NCBI GenBank assembly: GCA_025201765.1
Contig: MU623458.1
Location: 53,347 to 117,346, forward strand
From: Daldinia sp. FL1419
Taxonomy: Eukaryota; Ascomycota; Sordariomycetes; Xylariales; Hypoxylaceae
Length of the DNA stretch: 64,000 nucleotides
Reading direction: 5' to 3'
How positions within the stretch are numbered: position 1 is the first letter of the stretch; each line of letters starts with the position of its first letter. A program made the position numbers and the translations under genes. Positions 1 to 11,237 of this stretch are shown in pieces. The notes under the pieces are model-generated. The model saw only the letters and a list, made by a program, of their open reading frames with translations, was not told where the DNA came from and searched no databases.

Positions 1-876
1 TAACCCTGTCCGTAAAGTGCGGCGGGGGTATTATCTCCTGACCGGGACCCGTGGCCACGCCAGGGGTAAATTTGATTCTTCGCAACTTTGAGACTACGAG
101 GGATGTTAGTGTATAGTGAGACAACTAGAAGAATAGACGTAGGGCTCCGGTCACCTTTCATTGGGAGCATGTTTTCGGCAATGTTGGTTAAGAAGGAAGG
201 CTTTGTAGTAACGAACTGGAAATCTGCTAGACCACGATATCTGTGAGTAGTGGGAATATTTCCGACAGCTTCTACCTGATAATCTTCAGGGTTATCTTGC
301 ATTTTCCTAAGGATAGATTTGGGCAAATCCCGTCGACTTTGGGAGCTGATTTGTTCTGTCCCCGGGGTGGTTGATGTGCTATCGGCAACATCAACATCAC
401 TTGTAAATGGGCCATTGTCTCCTCGCTTTCGTTTCCTGCCTGTTCTCTTGGGGACTGTGATCTTGAGCAGAATATTATTAGTGGCTGTGTGATGTGATAC
501 AATCGGCTTTGATGTTGGATTGTCAGGTCGGAACCACAGGGGAACTGAACTGGGTTCTCCCGTATCTGTAAGAAGCTACCATGCCTGATTAGCAGCTTGT
601 ATTTACGAGGAGCGCTGAAGTATCTACCTTTTGAAAGTCGATGTCCGGGCCAAAAGTAGCTAGTCCTTTGTCGAGGTTGAGAATCACGCAGGGGTGTTCT
701 ATGGCAACTATTTTTCTCGGGGGTACTTCGAACGTCGGCGCACCCACCGAGTCGTCCATCGAGTCGTCTACCTCGTCAGCATCGTCAGCCTCATCAACTT
801 CATCCACCTCATCCTCATAGTATGTTTCGTTTTCGGGATATATCATCACGTCGGAGGTCGACATAATGGTCGTCAA
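1..876 (-). CDS. sfc1: TFIIIC subunit tau95 (Tfc1/Sfc1/GTF3C5), 5' part, runs off the left edge
   Basis: This is the N-terminal part of the DNA-binding TFIIIC subunit that recognises the A box of tRNA genes for RNA polymerase III. The model is complement(<1..93, 155..575, 628..876). Introns are 627-576 (52 nt, CTAAT branch) and 154-94 (CACTAAC branch), and all phases agree. After an acidic D/E-rich start (residues about 15-45) comes PPRKIVAIEHPCVILNLDKG, the conserved N-terminal segment of the family. Exon 2 then carries FRPDNPTSKP and VPKRTGRKRKRG, followed by YRGLADFQF, and exon 3 carries QEIIPPPHF. These are typical landmarks, in the expected order. The start is the first ATG of the frame. 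The C-terminal half lies outside the window. The neighbour Rts1 is divergently transcribed 2.4 kb away. The family call is firm from motif recognition; the third exon is the least certain. Confidence 0.85.
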
Positions 877-2530
877 TGGATTCCAAGCTTTATGCAGCTA
901 TTAAGATTCGCAAGAACTCTTAAAGCTGTAGAGTAAGACAGCTGGTGCCGATTTTCACATGTAGCACAAATACCGTTGTAGTGGCCTATAAGTTGTGCGA
1001 GAGGTCTGTGATATTTGATAATTGACTACAGATCCGTACGTGCCAAAGGTATTCTAGATAGGGCTACCTTTTCTTGAGCTCGATGGCGCGTCCGTTAAAG
1101 AATGTTGCACGACTCTCTTTTAGCATGCTATGCCCTTATGCCTATCCTATTCTTGTAAGCTTTTAACCTAAGGCTTTCTCAAGTTGTTGAAGCTTGGGGT
1201 AGGTATCTAAGTAGGTAGGTAGGTACTTACTTTCATATCTTAGTTACGTTAGTTAATATTTTATGAAGTTAACCATCGTAAGTTTCAATCTGATAATTCG
1301 GACGATGACCCGCACGGTGCGAAAGACGGTATAATATGTCACCTGATGATGGAGATTCAGCCTATGAGGGAGACCCAATTAAACCCAAATTAAACCTTAC
1401 ACAGACGAGGTGCACTGTACTGCGTAGCATTCATTCTCTCTTTTTTTAGTGTTACAATTTTGCTACCAAGGTCCATAATAATTTACGGCACTTGTTATGT
1501 ACCTGCCGAAGCATTTCCCTTCGGCATAATTAAAGTTTATTAGAGAGAAAAAACACATACACGTAGACAGACAGTCGATCGTCATACTCGCGACTTTAAC
1601 TAGGACACATATTTCTATAGACTCACGATATACACACGAGAAACATCCGTTTATTCGCATACAAATTAAACCCCCCTTCCTGAAAAAACCTGAAATTTGC
1701 TAAAAGTTGCATATGTACAAATCAGTACCCTGATAAAGGGAGCTCACGAGACATCATCTTTAATGATTGGGTTAATCCTGCCCCGCCAACTAGCTTGTGA
1801 TTCGACGCGGCTCTGCACCGTGAAGCATAAATCATGTAACGATTCCGAGCCAACCCCACAGGCTGCCATTAGCTAGCACAGACGTGACATGAAAGGATGC
1901 ACAAATTATAATGAATGCATAATATGCAGGTCCGTTAGTACATGCATCTTTACATTATTTATTAGTTAGTTATATGTAGTTAGTATGTACCTATGTAGAC
2001 GGGCAATTTGGCTGCTTGGGTAGGTACATACGTATAGTGTTGACAGTTAGAGTTAATGTAGTTAATGGAAGCTTTCTCAAATTCCATGTCCTACTCCTCG
2101 AGTCTACCTAAAAACGGGAAAAAAACCGGTATCAAATGAGAAAAAAAATCACTATCATACCCGTAAACTGGTAACCTTTTTGCTACAGAATTTGATAAGT
2201 CACGTAACTGGGCAAACTCGATATTGTTGCTGGGGTAGATTAGCTGTTTCGCTGCCGTGCCAGGTGAGGTACTTGACTACCTAAGCATTTTGTACTGTAC
2301 ATCGCTAATAACTTCATGGGGGGATATCTAGGTACTACCTAATCATTGGTTGGATGTACCCATAACTGTACCCTACCTGAATGCATGTACTTCACATAGC
2401 TGCGCTACGTTAACTAGGCATTACACCTAACGCTGTGGGCATACGATTGAATTGACAAGTACCTAATTCAATTACAGGTACTAGCTTCCATATTTACAAT
2501 AAGTACCTATTGTACAATACATGCGCTGGC

Positions 2531-2571
2531 GAAGTGGTGAAAGTGGTGAAAGTGGTGCAAGTGGTGCAAGA
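2531..2571. repeat. 9-bp minisatellite (AAGTGGTGA/C type), about 4 copies
   Basis: Four head-to-tail copies of a 9-bp unit read AAGTGGTGA, AAGTGGTGA, AAGTGGTGC, AAGTGGTGC. It is intergenic with no coding context. Confidence 0.8.
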
Positions 2572-2767
2572 AGTTGAGAGTGGCCCTATGGAAGATCACC
2601 GGAGTCCCTAAAACTAAACCCGCCTAACCTCCCCTAAACGCTTGCTTTCGTTGCTCCATAACTTCACAACTCACAGCAGTCAGTCTGTACATACCTTACC
2701 TAGAATGTGTGTGTAGGCGCAGACTGCTTCTCCACCTTCCACAACGACAACTCAAACTTCATATCTA

Positions 2768-2801
2768 ACTTGATAAACTTGATAAACTTGATAAACTTGT
2801 T
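2768..2801. repeat. 10-bp tandem repeat (TTGATAAACT), 3 copies
   Basis: Three perfect head-to-tail copies of a 10-bp unit lie about 480 bp upstream of the Rts1 start codon, outside any recognised exon. Confidence 0.8.
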
Positions 2802-3280
2802 CAACATCAACCGTTCGTTTGTTTTTCTTTCCCCAAAGCTAAGAGGCTCAACTTGAGCTGTCTTGCATGAGCTATTGCTATTCATTGTTTTACTACAAAA
2901 TCCGTTGATAATTCGCTTACTCGACCTATGCGACAGACACCTTCCTGCAGCGTCGTCCCGCCTCCTTAAGCCTAACCTAACTGTTAATACACGAATTCTC
3001 GTCTTGTACCAAACAAACGGTGAATCCACAACTTAATTCTACCTACAACTTACACGCATTTTGCACCTGCCTATCCGATTACCCGGTCACCCACCTTCTC
3101 AACTTTCTACTGTCGACGTATCTCTTTTGTGTTTCCTAATACTCGGCCCTCTGCTACGGCGACGCGTCTGTCGACGCTATACTCTATCCAATCTTCCCTT
3201 CTCCTATAACGACATCCTAAGGAGGACTAGAGAGTCGGGCGTCCCCACCCCGCCGTAAGTAGGGGCCTTGACTTACAAAG

Positions 3281-5532
3281 ATGAAGGGCTTCAGGCGAGC
3301 GGTATGTCTACCTCTTATCTTCCTACTCTTATTTCTAAGAGCCAAAAGCAAGAAGAAGAAAAAGTTGGCAATCCCATTAATATGTTCTCTCATCGCTAAC
3401 CAACCCCCCCCTCTACCGAATAGCTCTCGCGAGGCAAGGACAACAAGTCCACCAAGAAGAATAAGGATTCCAAAGATGGCACGGCTTCGCCTTCCTCTAG
3501 TGGTTCTCGAGAAACCCAGTCGCCTGTATTGACACCCTCTTCCTCTACCTCGACGCTGAACGACATCAGAAACAAGCCCCTCCCCCCCAACAATGCTGGA
3601 ACACATGGTGGTGATCATGGTGGCCCTGCCTTACAAGGCCAGGCTGGCCAAGCATCTGGCGCTGTGCCTGATAGGTTTGGCAATGTTGGCGCTCAGCAGT
3701 CGCCGAACGGTGCTGCTACTCCTCGACATGGCGGTACTCTTCCGCCAACCGTGGTCATTAGCCCGAGTGCTCCAGTAGGCTACACCTCCCTTTTCCCCCC
3801 CGACCCCTTTATATCGAAATGGTAGCTAATTGATGTTCCTTTTTGGTAGCACGTTCCCCCCCCTGGCGCCGCAGAGACCATGCCACACGACCTTGCTCCG
3901 CCTAAAGCCGGGTCGAAATCCATCGTCTTTGACCGTCTCCACCAGACCCCGAAAGACGTTCCCGAAGGTATCAGGACACCCAGGAGACAAAACTCGTCGC
4001 GATTTGACATCTCGACACACCGAGAATTGGAGAAACTCCCGGGGTTTCATGAAGTACCGCCTAACCGACGACAGGAGCTTTTTATGCAGAAGATTGACCA
4101 GTGCAATGTCATCTTCGACTTCAACGATGCTAGCGCCGACATGAAGTCCAAGGAGATCAAACGTCTAGCTCTGCACGAATTACTGGATTACGTAGCCAAT
4201 AACCGTCAAGTCATCACCGAGCCTATGTATCCTCGTGTTGTAGAAATGTTCGCGAAGAATCTATTCCGCCCGATTCCCCCGCCTATGAATCCACAAGGCG
4301 AAGCGTTCGATCCAGAGGAAGATGAACCTGTCTTGGAAGTGGCCTGGCCCCATATCCAGGTGGTTTATGAGTTCTTTTTGAGATTTATTGAAAGCCAAGA
4401 CTTCAACACCAACATTGCTAAAGCCTATATCGACCACAGCTTCGTGCTTCAGCTCCTAGAGCTTTTTGACTCGGAAGACCCGCGTGAACGAGACTTCCTA
4501 AAGACTACCTTGCATCGCATTTATGGAAAATTCCTCAACCTTCGTTCGTTCATCCGACGTTCTATCAACAACGTCTTCTTCCAGTTTACCTACGAGACGG
4601 AAAGGTTCAATGGCGTAGCCGAGCTACTTGAGATTCTCGGCTCCATTATTAACGGATTCGCCTTGCCTCTCAAAGAGGAGCATAAGCTATTTTTGACTAG
4701 GGTTTTGCTCCCCCTTCACAAAGTGAAGAGTTTGAGCATGTACCACCCCCAACTCGCGTATTGTATCGTCCAGTTCCTCGAAAAAGACGCCTCGTTAACT
4801 GAAGATGTTGTTCTCGGCCTTCTCCGATATTGGCCGAAAGTCAACAGCACCAAAGAGGTTATGTACCTCAATGAGGTTGAAGACATTTTCGAAGTAATGG
4901 ACCCTGCAGAATTCACCAAGGTTCAAGAGCCATTGTTCCATCAGCTTGCTAAATCGGTTGCGAGCCCGCATTTCCAGGTTGCAGAACGAGCCTTGTATTT
5001 CTGGAACAATGAGTATTTCTGTAACCTCGTGAGTGATAACGTCGATATCATTCTACCCATTATGTTCGCACCTCTATACGAGAATTCTAAGGGACACTGG
5101 AACAGGTAAGAAAGCAAATACCAAATAGTTGTTTCACCAAAACTAACAGAATATAATAGAACAATCCATGGGATGGTATATAACGCGATGAAGCTATTTA
5201 TGGAGATTAACCCGCAGCTTTTCGATGACTGCTCTCACGAGTATACTGAGCAACAAAATAACGCCGCGGCGAGGGAAGCCCTTCGAGAGAGGAAATGGGC
5301 AGCTATCACAGAGCAAGCTAACAAGAGAAGAGCGAATGGTGCCTCTGAGAATGGTACTCCAGCTGCAAAGCCGCTCAATATACTACCGCGAGTGGAAGAA
5401 GCTGACTCTGTTACGGAGGATAACCAGAAGAGGCTGGATTCGCTGAAACTTCAGGATGCCAACCAGAATAATCGCCGTCCTAACACCCACGAGCGACAGG
5501 GCTCGGCTAGTTCGGCACGAAGTCAGCGGTGA
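3281..5532 (+). CDS. rts1: PP2A regulatory subunit B' (B56), Rts1/Par1 family
   Basis: This is the B56-type regulatory subunit that directs protein phosphatase 2A to substrates (cell cycle, septation and stress in yeasts). The model is join(3281..3301, 3424..3774, 3850..5105, 5160..5532), 666 aa, with all phases consistent. The start MKGFRRA splices to LSRGKDNK, the usual basic N-terminus of fungal Rts1. Residues about 10-190 are a low-complexity Ser/Pro/Lys tail. The B56 HEAT-like domain follows from RRQELFMQKIDQCNVIFDF through ELLDYVANNR, HRIYGKFLNLRSFIRR, NGFALPLKEEHKLFL and ERALYFWNNE to HGMVYNAMKLFMEINPQLFD. The last roughly 80 residues are charged and divergent. No missing blocks are visible in the B56 domain. 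An earlier in-frame start was rejected because the first exon matches the family N-terminus and has a GTATGT donor. Confidence 0.95.
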
Positions 5533-7076
5533 TCTTATAAACTCTTGTCTTTTCCTCTCTTGTTAAGCCCCCCACCACGAAGAGCATTTAGGTGATGCTT
5601 GTCTTCTTTTACGATAGAACTTGTAGGCGATGATGACCTGGTTTACACGAACCTCTTAAAAATTATATTTCCATTCACACCCACACACCATAGCAACCCC
5701 TTGTTTCCAAGTAAGCATTGGGTTACGCCTCCTGACCCAACTTCTGTGGTAACCTGATGTCGACTTTGACATTGATTCGCTTTCCTTTTTGGGTCGCAAG
5801 CAAGTAATGTTTGATACCGGTTTGAAGCGAGCCCAATCCTTCGGCGAAACGTTGGATTGGATCGATATCCGAGATGTCAAGTCCACGCTAGGTGTTCTTC
5901 TTTTTCTTTTTCTTTTTTTTAAATTTCCCAGTACATACTTGATGGCTTTCGCACATCGCCCGAACTGTACCCGCTATCTTTAATGTACGGATCTCGGACT
6001 AGGGGTTTCGTAACCAGCATTCACTACGTTGTGAGATAGCACTACCGGTTCGGACGAGTGCGAAGTCTCCATAAAAGTGGTTATCATTGCGGAAGAGGAG
6101 GAGTAAGCTGAGAACATATTCGGAGAGGACACAGGAAAGGAGGAAAAGAAAAGGGGAAGAAGGGAAGGGATATCCCATGGCTGGAAAAGAAGGTCGTATT
6201 GTATGTATGGCGGTTCTAAGCGCCGACGACTAACCTACCTAACCTGCCTTACCTACTTTGTCAAGGGATAGACCGAGAGAGGGAAGGAAGGAAAGTTAGT
6301 GGTGGTTCTGAGGAGGCCTGTTGTTATTGTTGTTGTTGATAGTCGACAAGCAAACAGCAGAGCTTTTTTCTCCAAATGTGAATGTAATTTTTCGTGTCGT
6401 GTTGTTTTGTTGCATCTGACTTGTCTTGTCAGGATTGACGGGGAAAGGGCAAGAGAGGGAGAAGCGGAGAGAGGGAGAGAGGCCAGAGTCATATCTTCCT
6501 TTTGTTTTATTATCGCGTCGTATATTCTCTCGTCTGGCGGTTCCCCGTCGCGGCGTCTAGAGGACGGAAATAAGGGGCTATGATGATCAAACAAACAAAC
6601 AACGGGCTGGCTTTTTAACCTTTGCGGACGATAATGCAAATCTGATAGACTTTGTTTTTGTTTTTGTTTTTGTTTTTCATTATTCTGTTGTGTACCTCGA
6701 TGTATTCTGGTGTGGTGTGGTGTGTGTATAGTGTAATAATGTGGTTTGTCGTGTGCACTCTAGATTCACGTTGGGGGCATTGATTATTAGTCGTGTAATA
6801 GTAGCAGGGTATTTAAGTGATGGATTGTGATACTGATTAGAAGTATTTACTATTTTCTCTCCTGCTCTGTTGCCCTGCTCTGTATAGACGAGCAGTTGAT
6901 GCCAACCGCATGTAACTAGGCACATGCATGAGGCAGCTTCTGTTCATATAATCCTCTTTATTCCCATTTCATGCTCTTACTTTACCAAGATGCGACACTA
7001 TAGCCGCTTGATATCTTCCGAGTCAATATACACATACATATATACAACCCGTACATCCGTGCTCTACCTCCCTCCC
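5533..7076. other. Convergent intergenic region with simple repeats
   Basis: This lies between the 3' ends of rts1 and psd1. It contains G/A-rich stretches (about 6090-6180 and 6255-6300), GTTGTT-type tracts and a (TTTTTG)n tract at about 6651-6677. No gene is supported. Confidence 0.6.
6651..6677. repeat. (TTTTTG)n microsatellite
   Basis: Four to five head-to-tail hexamers of TTTTTG lie in the convergent intergenic region. Confidence 0.8.
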
Positions 7077-8744
7077 TTACTCCTCAACGAAACCCAACGC
7101 TTGGCCCATCTTAACCTTCTGCCCCTTCTCCACAGCCCACGAGAATCCGCCCTTCGCACCTGGGTTCTCGGCAACAGGTGCTTCGAAGACAAGCACGATG
7201 GTGCTGCCGAGCTTAAATCCCCCCATCTCATCACCGCGGCGCAGGGCATGACCGCCTAACACATTGCTAGCCGCTGCGTATGACGCCTCAGCGAAACCAG
7301 CGTAGGGCTCGCCTCGGGCTGCGGCTTCTTCTGCGGCGCGGTCGGCTGCTGTGTCGGTTAGGAGAGAGTTGGTGCGAAGTTCGCGATCGAAGTTCACGGT
7401 AATGGAGCCGACGTTGGTCGCGCCGACCGGGACGAAGCTGAAGAAGCCCCAGCGCCAGCGGCCAAGGAGAACTACGCGCTCGTTTAACGTGAATAGGCCG
7501 GGCAATGTGCGTTGCAGGTATGGTGATACAGAGAACAGCTCTCCGGCGAAATGTCGTCGTCGCTCTACGACCCAGTTCGCTGGCGAATGAAATCGATGGT
7601 AGTCTCCTGGCGCTAAGTATACGACGGCATAATAAAGGGCCGTCCGGTTATCCGGAGATAGGAGGGAATACCAGGGTTTCTCTCCTAGCGCCAGGTCCGC
7701 TCGTACCTCCGAAACGGCACCAGGGCTAGATGGAGTCGCAGCTTGGTCCCCTAGCTTCTTGCTCGGGCTTTCGTGAGTCTTGTCTCCTCCGGAAAGGAGG
7801 TTAGGTAGAGTATATGAGATTCCATTGACCCTTGCGAATTCCTCTTCCGCCGGGACGACCTCTTCGTCACCGCGCTTCGGCGTCGGTGATTGATCAGGGA
7901 TTTCATTCTCCTTGCCGGACAAGCTAGGCGTAGGCGTATTCTTACCTAGTAACGCATCGACGGTATATGTCATGCCCTTGACCTGCTCGATATCGTTACC
8001 TTCAATCTTTCCAAACTGTAGCACACGCCCATCGGCAGGTGATAATAACGCGTTTGGATTAGGGTCCAAGGGCCGGACACCGGGTTTTAGCGTTCGGTAA
8101 AAGAAAGCTGAGAGGTTAGGATATGTGCGAAGGTCCGGCTCGGATACCTCGTCCAAGTTGACGCCAAATATGAAGGCGTATAACTTGAAGCCGGGGATCC
8201 GTAGATAGTAGGGAATGGTGAGCTCGTTGAACTTTCCCCATAGCCTTGACATTGCCTTTAAAGGCAGGGTTGACATAACCTTGACTTGCCTAAGAAAAGT
8301 TGGTCAGCCACGAGGGTGACCAGAACAGTTACATGGGTTACGCTCATACCATGGTCCGTCAGGTCGTATCCGTGCTCGTTTCCGCGGACGAACGCCAGGC
8401 TCGTCACTCTCGGAAGCTTCTTTTTCGAGTCTTTCCTTCTCGCGAGCTTGTGTCTTGTAGAACTGTACAAGACCAAGGAACCCAATTCCTAGACCGACAG
8501 GTATGGGATACCATTTGACTTTGGTGTCTTTCAATGCGCTACGCAGTCTTGACCCAAAACGTTGGCTACTTTGGGATTTGTGCGACGCATGATGAAAAGA
8601 TACCCTAGGCGTAGTTACAAAGTGTCTCGTCGACCGTCCTGGTGCGGCGGTATACGTTTGTCGAAGCATACATGATGAAAGCTGGTGGCCCGGGACTGGC
8701 TTGAGCCCTCGGGCGGACACCGAGCATAGATTTGACATTGACAT
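7077..8744 (-). CDS. psd1: Phosphatidylserine decarboxylase proenzyme, mitochondrial (Psd1)
   Basis: This enzyme converts phosphatidylserine to phosphatidylethanolamine in the mitochondrial inner membrane. The model is complement(7077..8289, 8350..8744), 535 aa; the 60-nt intron splits the Trp codon of GPW-QVKVMSTLPLKAMSR. The N-terminus is Arg/Ser-rich with few acidic residues, as in a presequence. One transmembrane segment follows (YPIPVGLGIGFLGLVQFY, about residues 80-97). The catalytic core shows SPADGRV (Asp), GDYHRFHSP (His) and the self-cleavage site LGST, with the pyruvoyl-forming Ser near residue 494. This yields a large beta chain and a short alpha chain of about 42 residues. A linker of about 75 residues after VDALLG is low-complexity and longer than in yeast. 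Start: the first ATG of the open frame. Confidence 0.95.
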
Positions 8745-11237
8745 GTCTTATGCCTTCAACTTCTTCTATAGTTGTTTCATGAATACTTCTGGAGAACGGG
8801 GAGAAAAAGACACGCTAATAAATGACTAGTTCTAAGTTGGGGCGTTACGCCGTCGATTGCTATAGAGACAACGACATTCGTTTGACAGTACCTAGATAAT
8901 CGTCAGGACGAGAAGGAGTCGAATGAGATATCAGATAAACCCGTACAGACCAGAAATTAATTCTACTACATAGTAGAAGCTAAGGTTACTTAGGTAATTA
9001 GGTAAGGTTACAGTAACAGTCGAGGTTCTTTACTGATCAAATACGATGGACCGGGAAGACCCTCAATGACGCAGGATGGGTGGAGCCAGAAAGCTATCCC
9101 TTTTCAGCTTGGTGTGTAGGCGGCAGCTCTGATTTTTTCAGGAGAGAGCTGGTCTGTGCTCATCAATGGTCATTTTTAATTGGGTGTAAAAAAAAAATAA
9201 AAAACCCCCCCCCCCAAGTTTTTTTAATTCAAAATTAGTAGTTAGTTATTAAGAAATGCTAACTATCTATTCAAATATACAACAGTATATGAAATTATTA
9301 TGGTTATAGAAACCCTCCCCTTGCCGCTATGAAGTAAACTACCATAGATATCGTAGTTAGTTAATGTAGAACTCCAAATACGCTTATATAAGTAAAGCGC
9401 AATTTCAAATTCGAGATTAGGTACTAAGTAACTACCTACCTAGCTACTCCTTTTACAAACAGGCCTTTTGTAGTCGAATTGAAGGGTTTCTAATTCCTTT
9501 CTTGATCTAGTATATTCCCTTTAGGAAGATTATGCGGTCCAGTATTACCCTGTTACGAAGCATGCCTGAAGTTTTTATAGCCATTTGCTGCGTTCAAAAG
9601 CTATAGGATTTCTGGAAGAAATGGCTTAAAGCGTGATCATGTTTCCCTCTTGTAGCCGATTATATGCCTATTTTCAAAGTTCCCGCATTTGACTCGGTTG
9701 GAGCTGTAGCTATTAGTATTACCTATTGGTTGCTTCGGATCATGTGGCTTAGGGGGCGTGTCCTTTTCGAGCATCTTCTATATTTCAGTAAATTGGCAGC
9801 ACGATGACTTTCTTGGTTCCATGGGATATCCGTTATGGTCAATAAATATCTCCCGCTAAGCGGTAAGCTGGCTCGCAGGCCAGGCGTATAGAAGTATTTG
9901 ATATGAATTTCATACAACACTGTCGGGGGATTACCAAAGTAGTCACGTTGATAACAACATTGCAAATATATTTGTAGTATTGTATTTGCTGCGAGACGCG
10001 TTTCGGCTTTTCTTTATCGAATGCTGAGCTGGTCCTGATGGGGTTTGTCACCGGCTATAACAATTTAGTTGGCGATGTTATCGAAGAGACCAATAAAGTC
10101 CAGATGGAATGGAAATATTAACGACCCGCTCAATCCCTCCGTAGAATCACTCTGCTCAGGATCATCCTCACCGGAGTCACCCCCCCTTACAATCTTCACA
10201 AGTCAGATTGCTTCGAGATTCCGCGCAAACATTATTAGATTATGGCTCTAACGGTTAAGGATCGTTGCAATCGTCTTACGAGCCGTGCCTAAGCAGCAAT
10301 ATCAGCATTTATGCCATTAGAGAATATACTGTCCGATTGCGTGGATCCGACATGGAAACGGATAAGGAAACTGTATCTATTGTATTTTTTTAACTTTATT
10401 TCGTTAACCCAACGAGTACGTGATGTATGTAAGGAAAGGGTCTCATCGGTTCCGACTAGGATTGAGGATTGTTTTTGATATATACCTAGGTTGTTGGAAG
10501 GAGGTGGCTGTATGACACCTGCCTTGGTATTTATTAGGGGGGCCACTTAGCGCCTTACCAAGTACATAGTACTAGGTAGTATGTACCTAGCTCCATACCT
10601 ATGACTTACATAATACTAACTACTAGTACATTGTAGCAGTGTAGGTACCTAGGGCATGTATGCATCTACTATTAGGTAAGCAATGACATGGACAGCTTGC
10701 ATTGACGGGTTCATCGGTTCCTCGTCTTCATGTAGCCCGTTGCCAACGACGAGAAGCCGTATACCTAAGAGCACCTTCTCTACTCTATTTTTTTTCACTT
10801 TGACACTCTTACTTTACTATTTCCCTTTTATTATTAATCAAGAAACTTAATTTAGTTCTTCATTAATTTAATAAACTTTTTATCTGCACTGCTTTTTTTT
10901 CTTCTTCCGTAACCAAGTCTTATTCACACGTACAATACTTAAAAAAGCTACGTGTCTGTTGCGGGAATTCTGTAATGGTTTTTCGACTTACATGTTTGCC
11001 TGATATGCTTTCCACTATCCTTTAAACCTTGAAATCTGGAGCCTACAGTAGCAAAGAGCGAATGCACAACGTTTTGTTTTAGCATTTGCTTGCCGCTCTC
11101 GTCTTCCCCGTCTTCCCCGTCTTCCCCGTCTTCCCCGTCTTCCCGATCGCCCATCGGCATAGCGTTTATACTTTGCCCAGAGCGTCGTTAAACACCTCCG
11201 CGGACGGGGTCCTCTCCACCACAGCTATAAAATCACG
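8745..11237. other. Long divergent intergenic region, AT-rich
   Basis: This 2.5 kb lies between psd1 and the Ubl gene. From 9185 to about 9780 it is strongly AT-rich, starting with an A run and an 11-base C run (9188-9215), and could be a decayed repeat, though I cannot name one. TACCTAGGTA-type motifs cluster at 10557-10670. A 9-bp minisatellite sits at 11098-11146. No gene is supported. Confidence 0.55.
11098..11146. repeat. 9-bp minisatellite (CGTCTTCCC), about 5 copies
   Basis: Five near-perfect tandem copies of CGTCTTCCC lie 90-140 bp upstream of the Ubl-protein start. Read on the minus strand they would encode repeated Gly-Glu-Asp, but no gene supports that reading. Confidence 0.85.

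Larger units (their letters stand above)
877..3280. other. Intergenic, AT-rich, no gene seen
   Basis: No coding frame with sensible splicing was found. The stretch holds TAGGTA-type motifs (about 1197-1232 and 1975-2040) and two short tandem repeats, listed separately. The final 300 bases are pyrimidine-rich and probably form the promoter and leader of the Rts1 gene. Confidence 0.6.

Noticed and set aside
9185..9780. RIP-mutated transposon in the AT-rich spacer between psd1 and the Ubl gene
   Set aside because: Composition is suggestive, but no transposase or reverse-transcriptase remnant or repeat pair was seen, so I list it only as AT-rich spacer.
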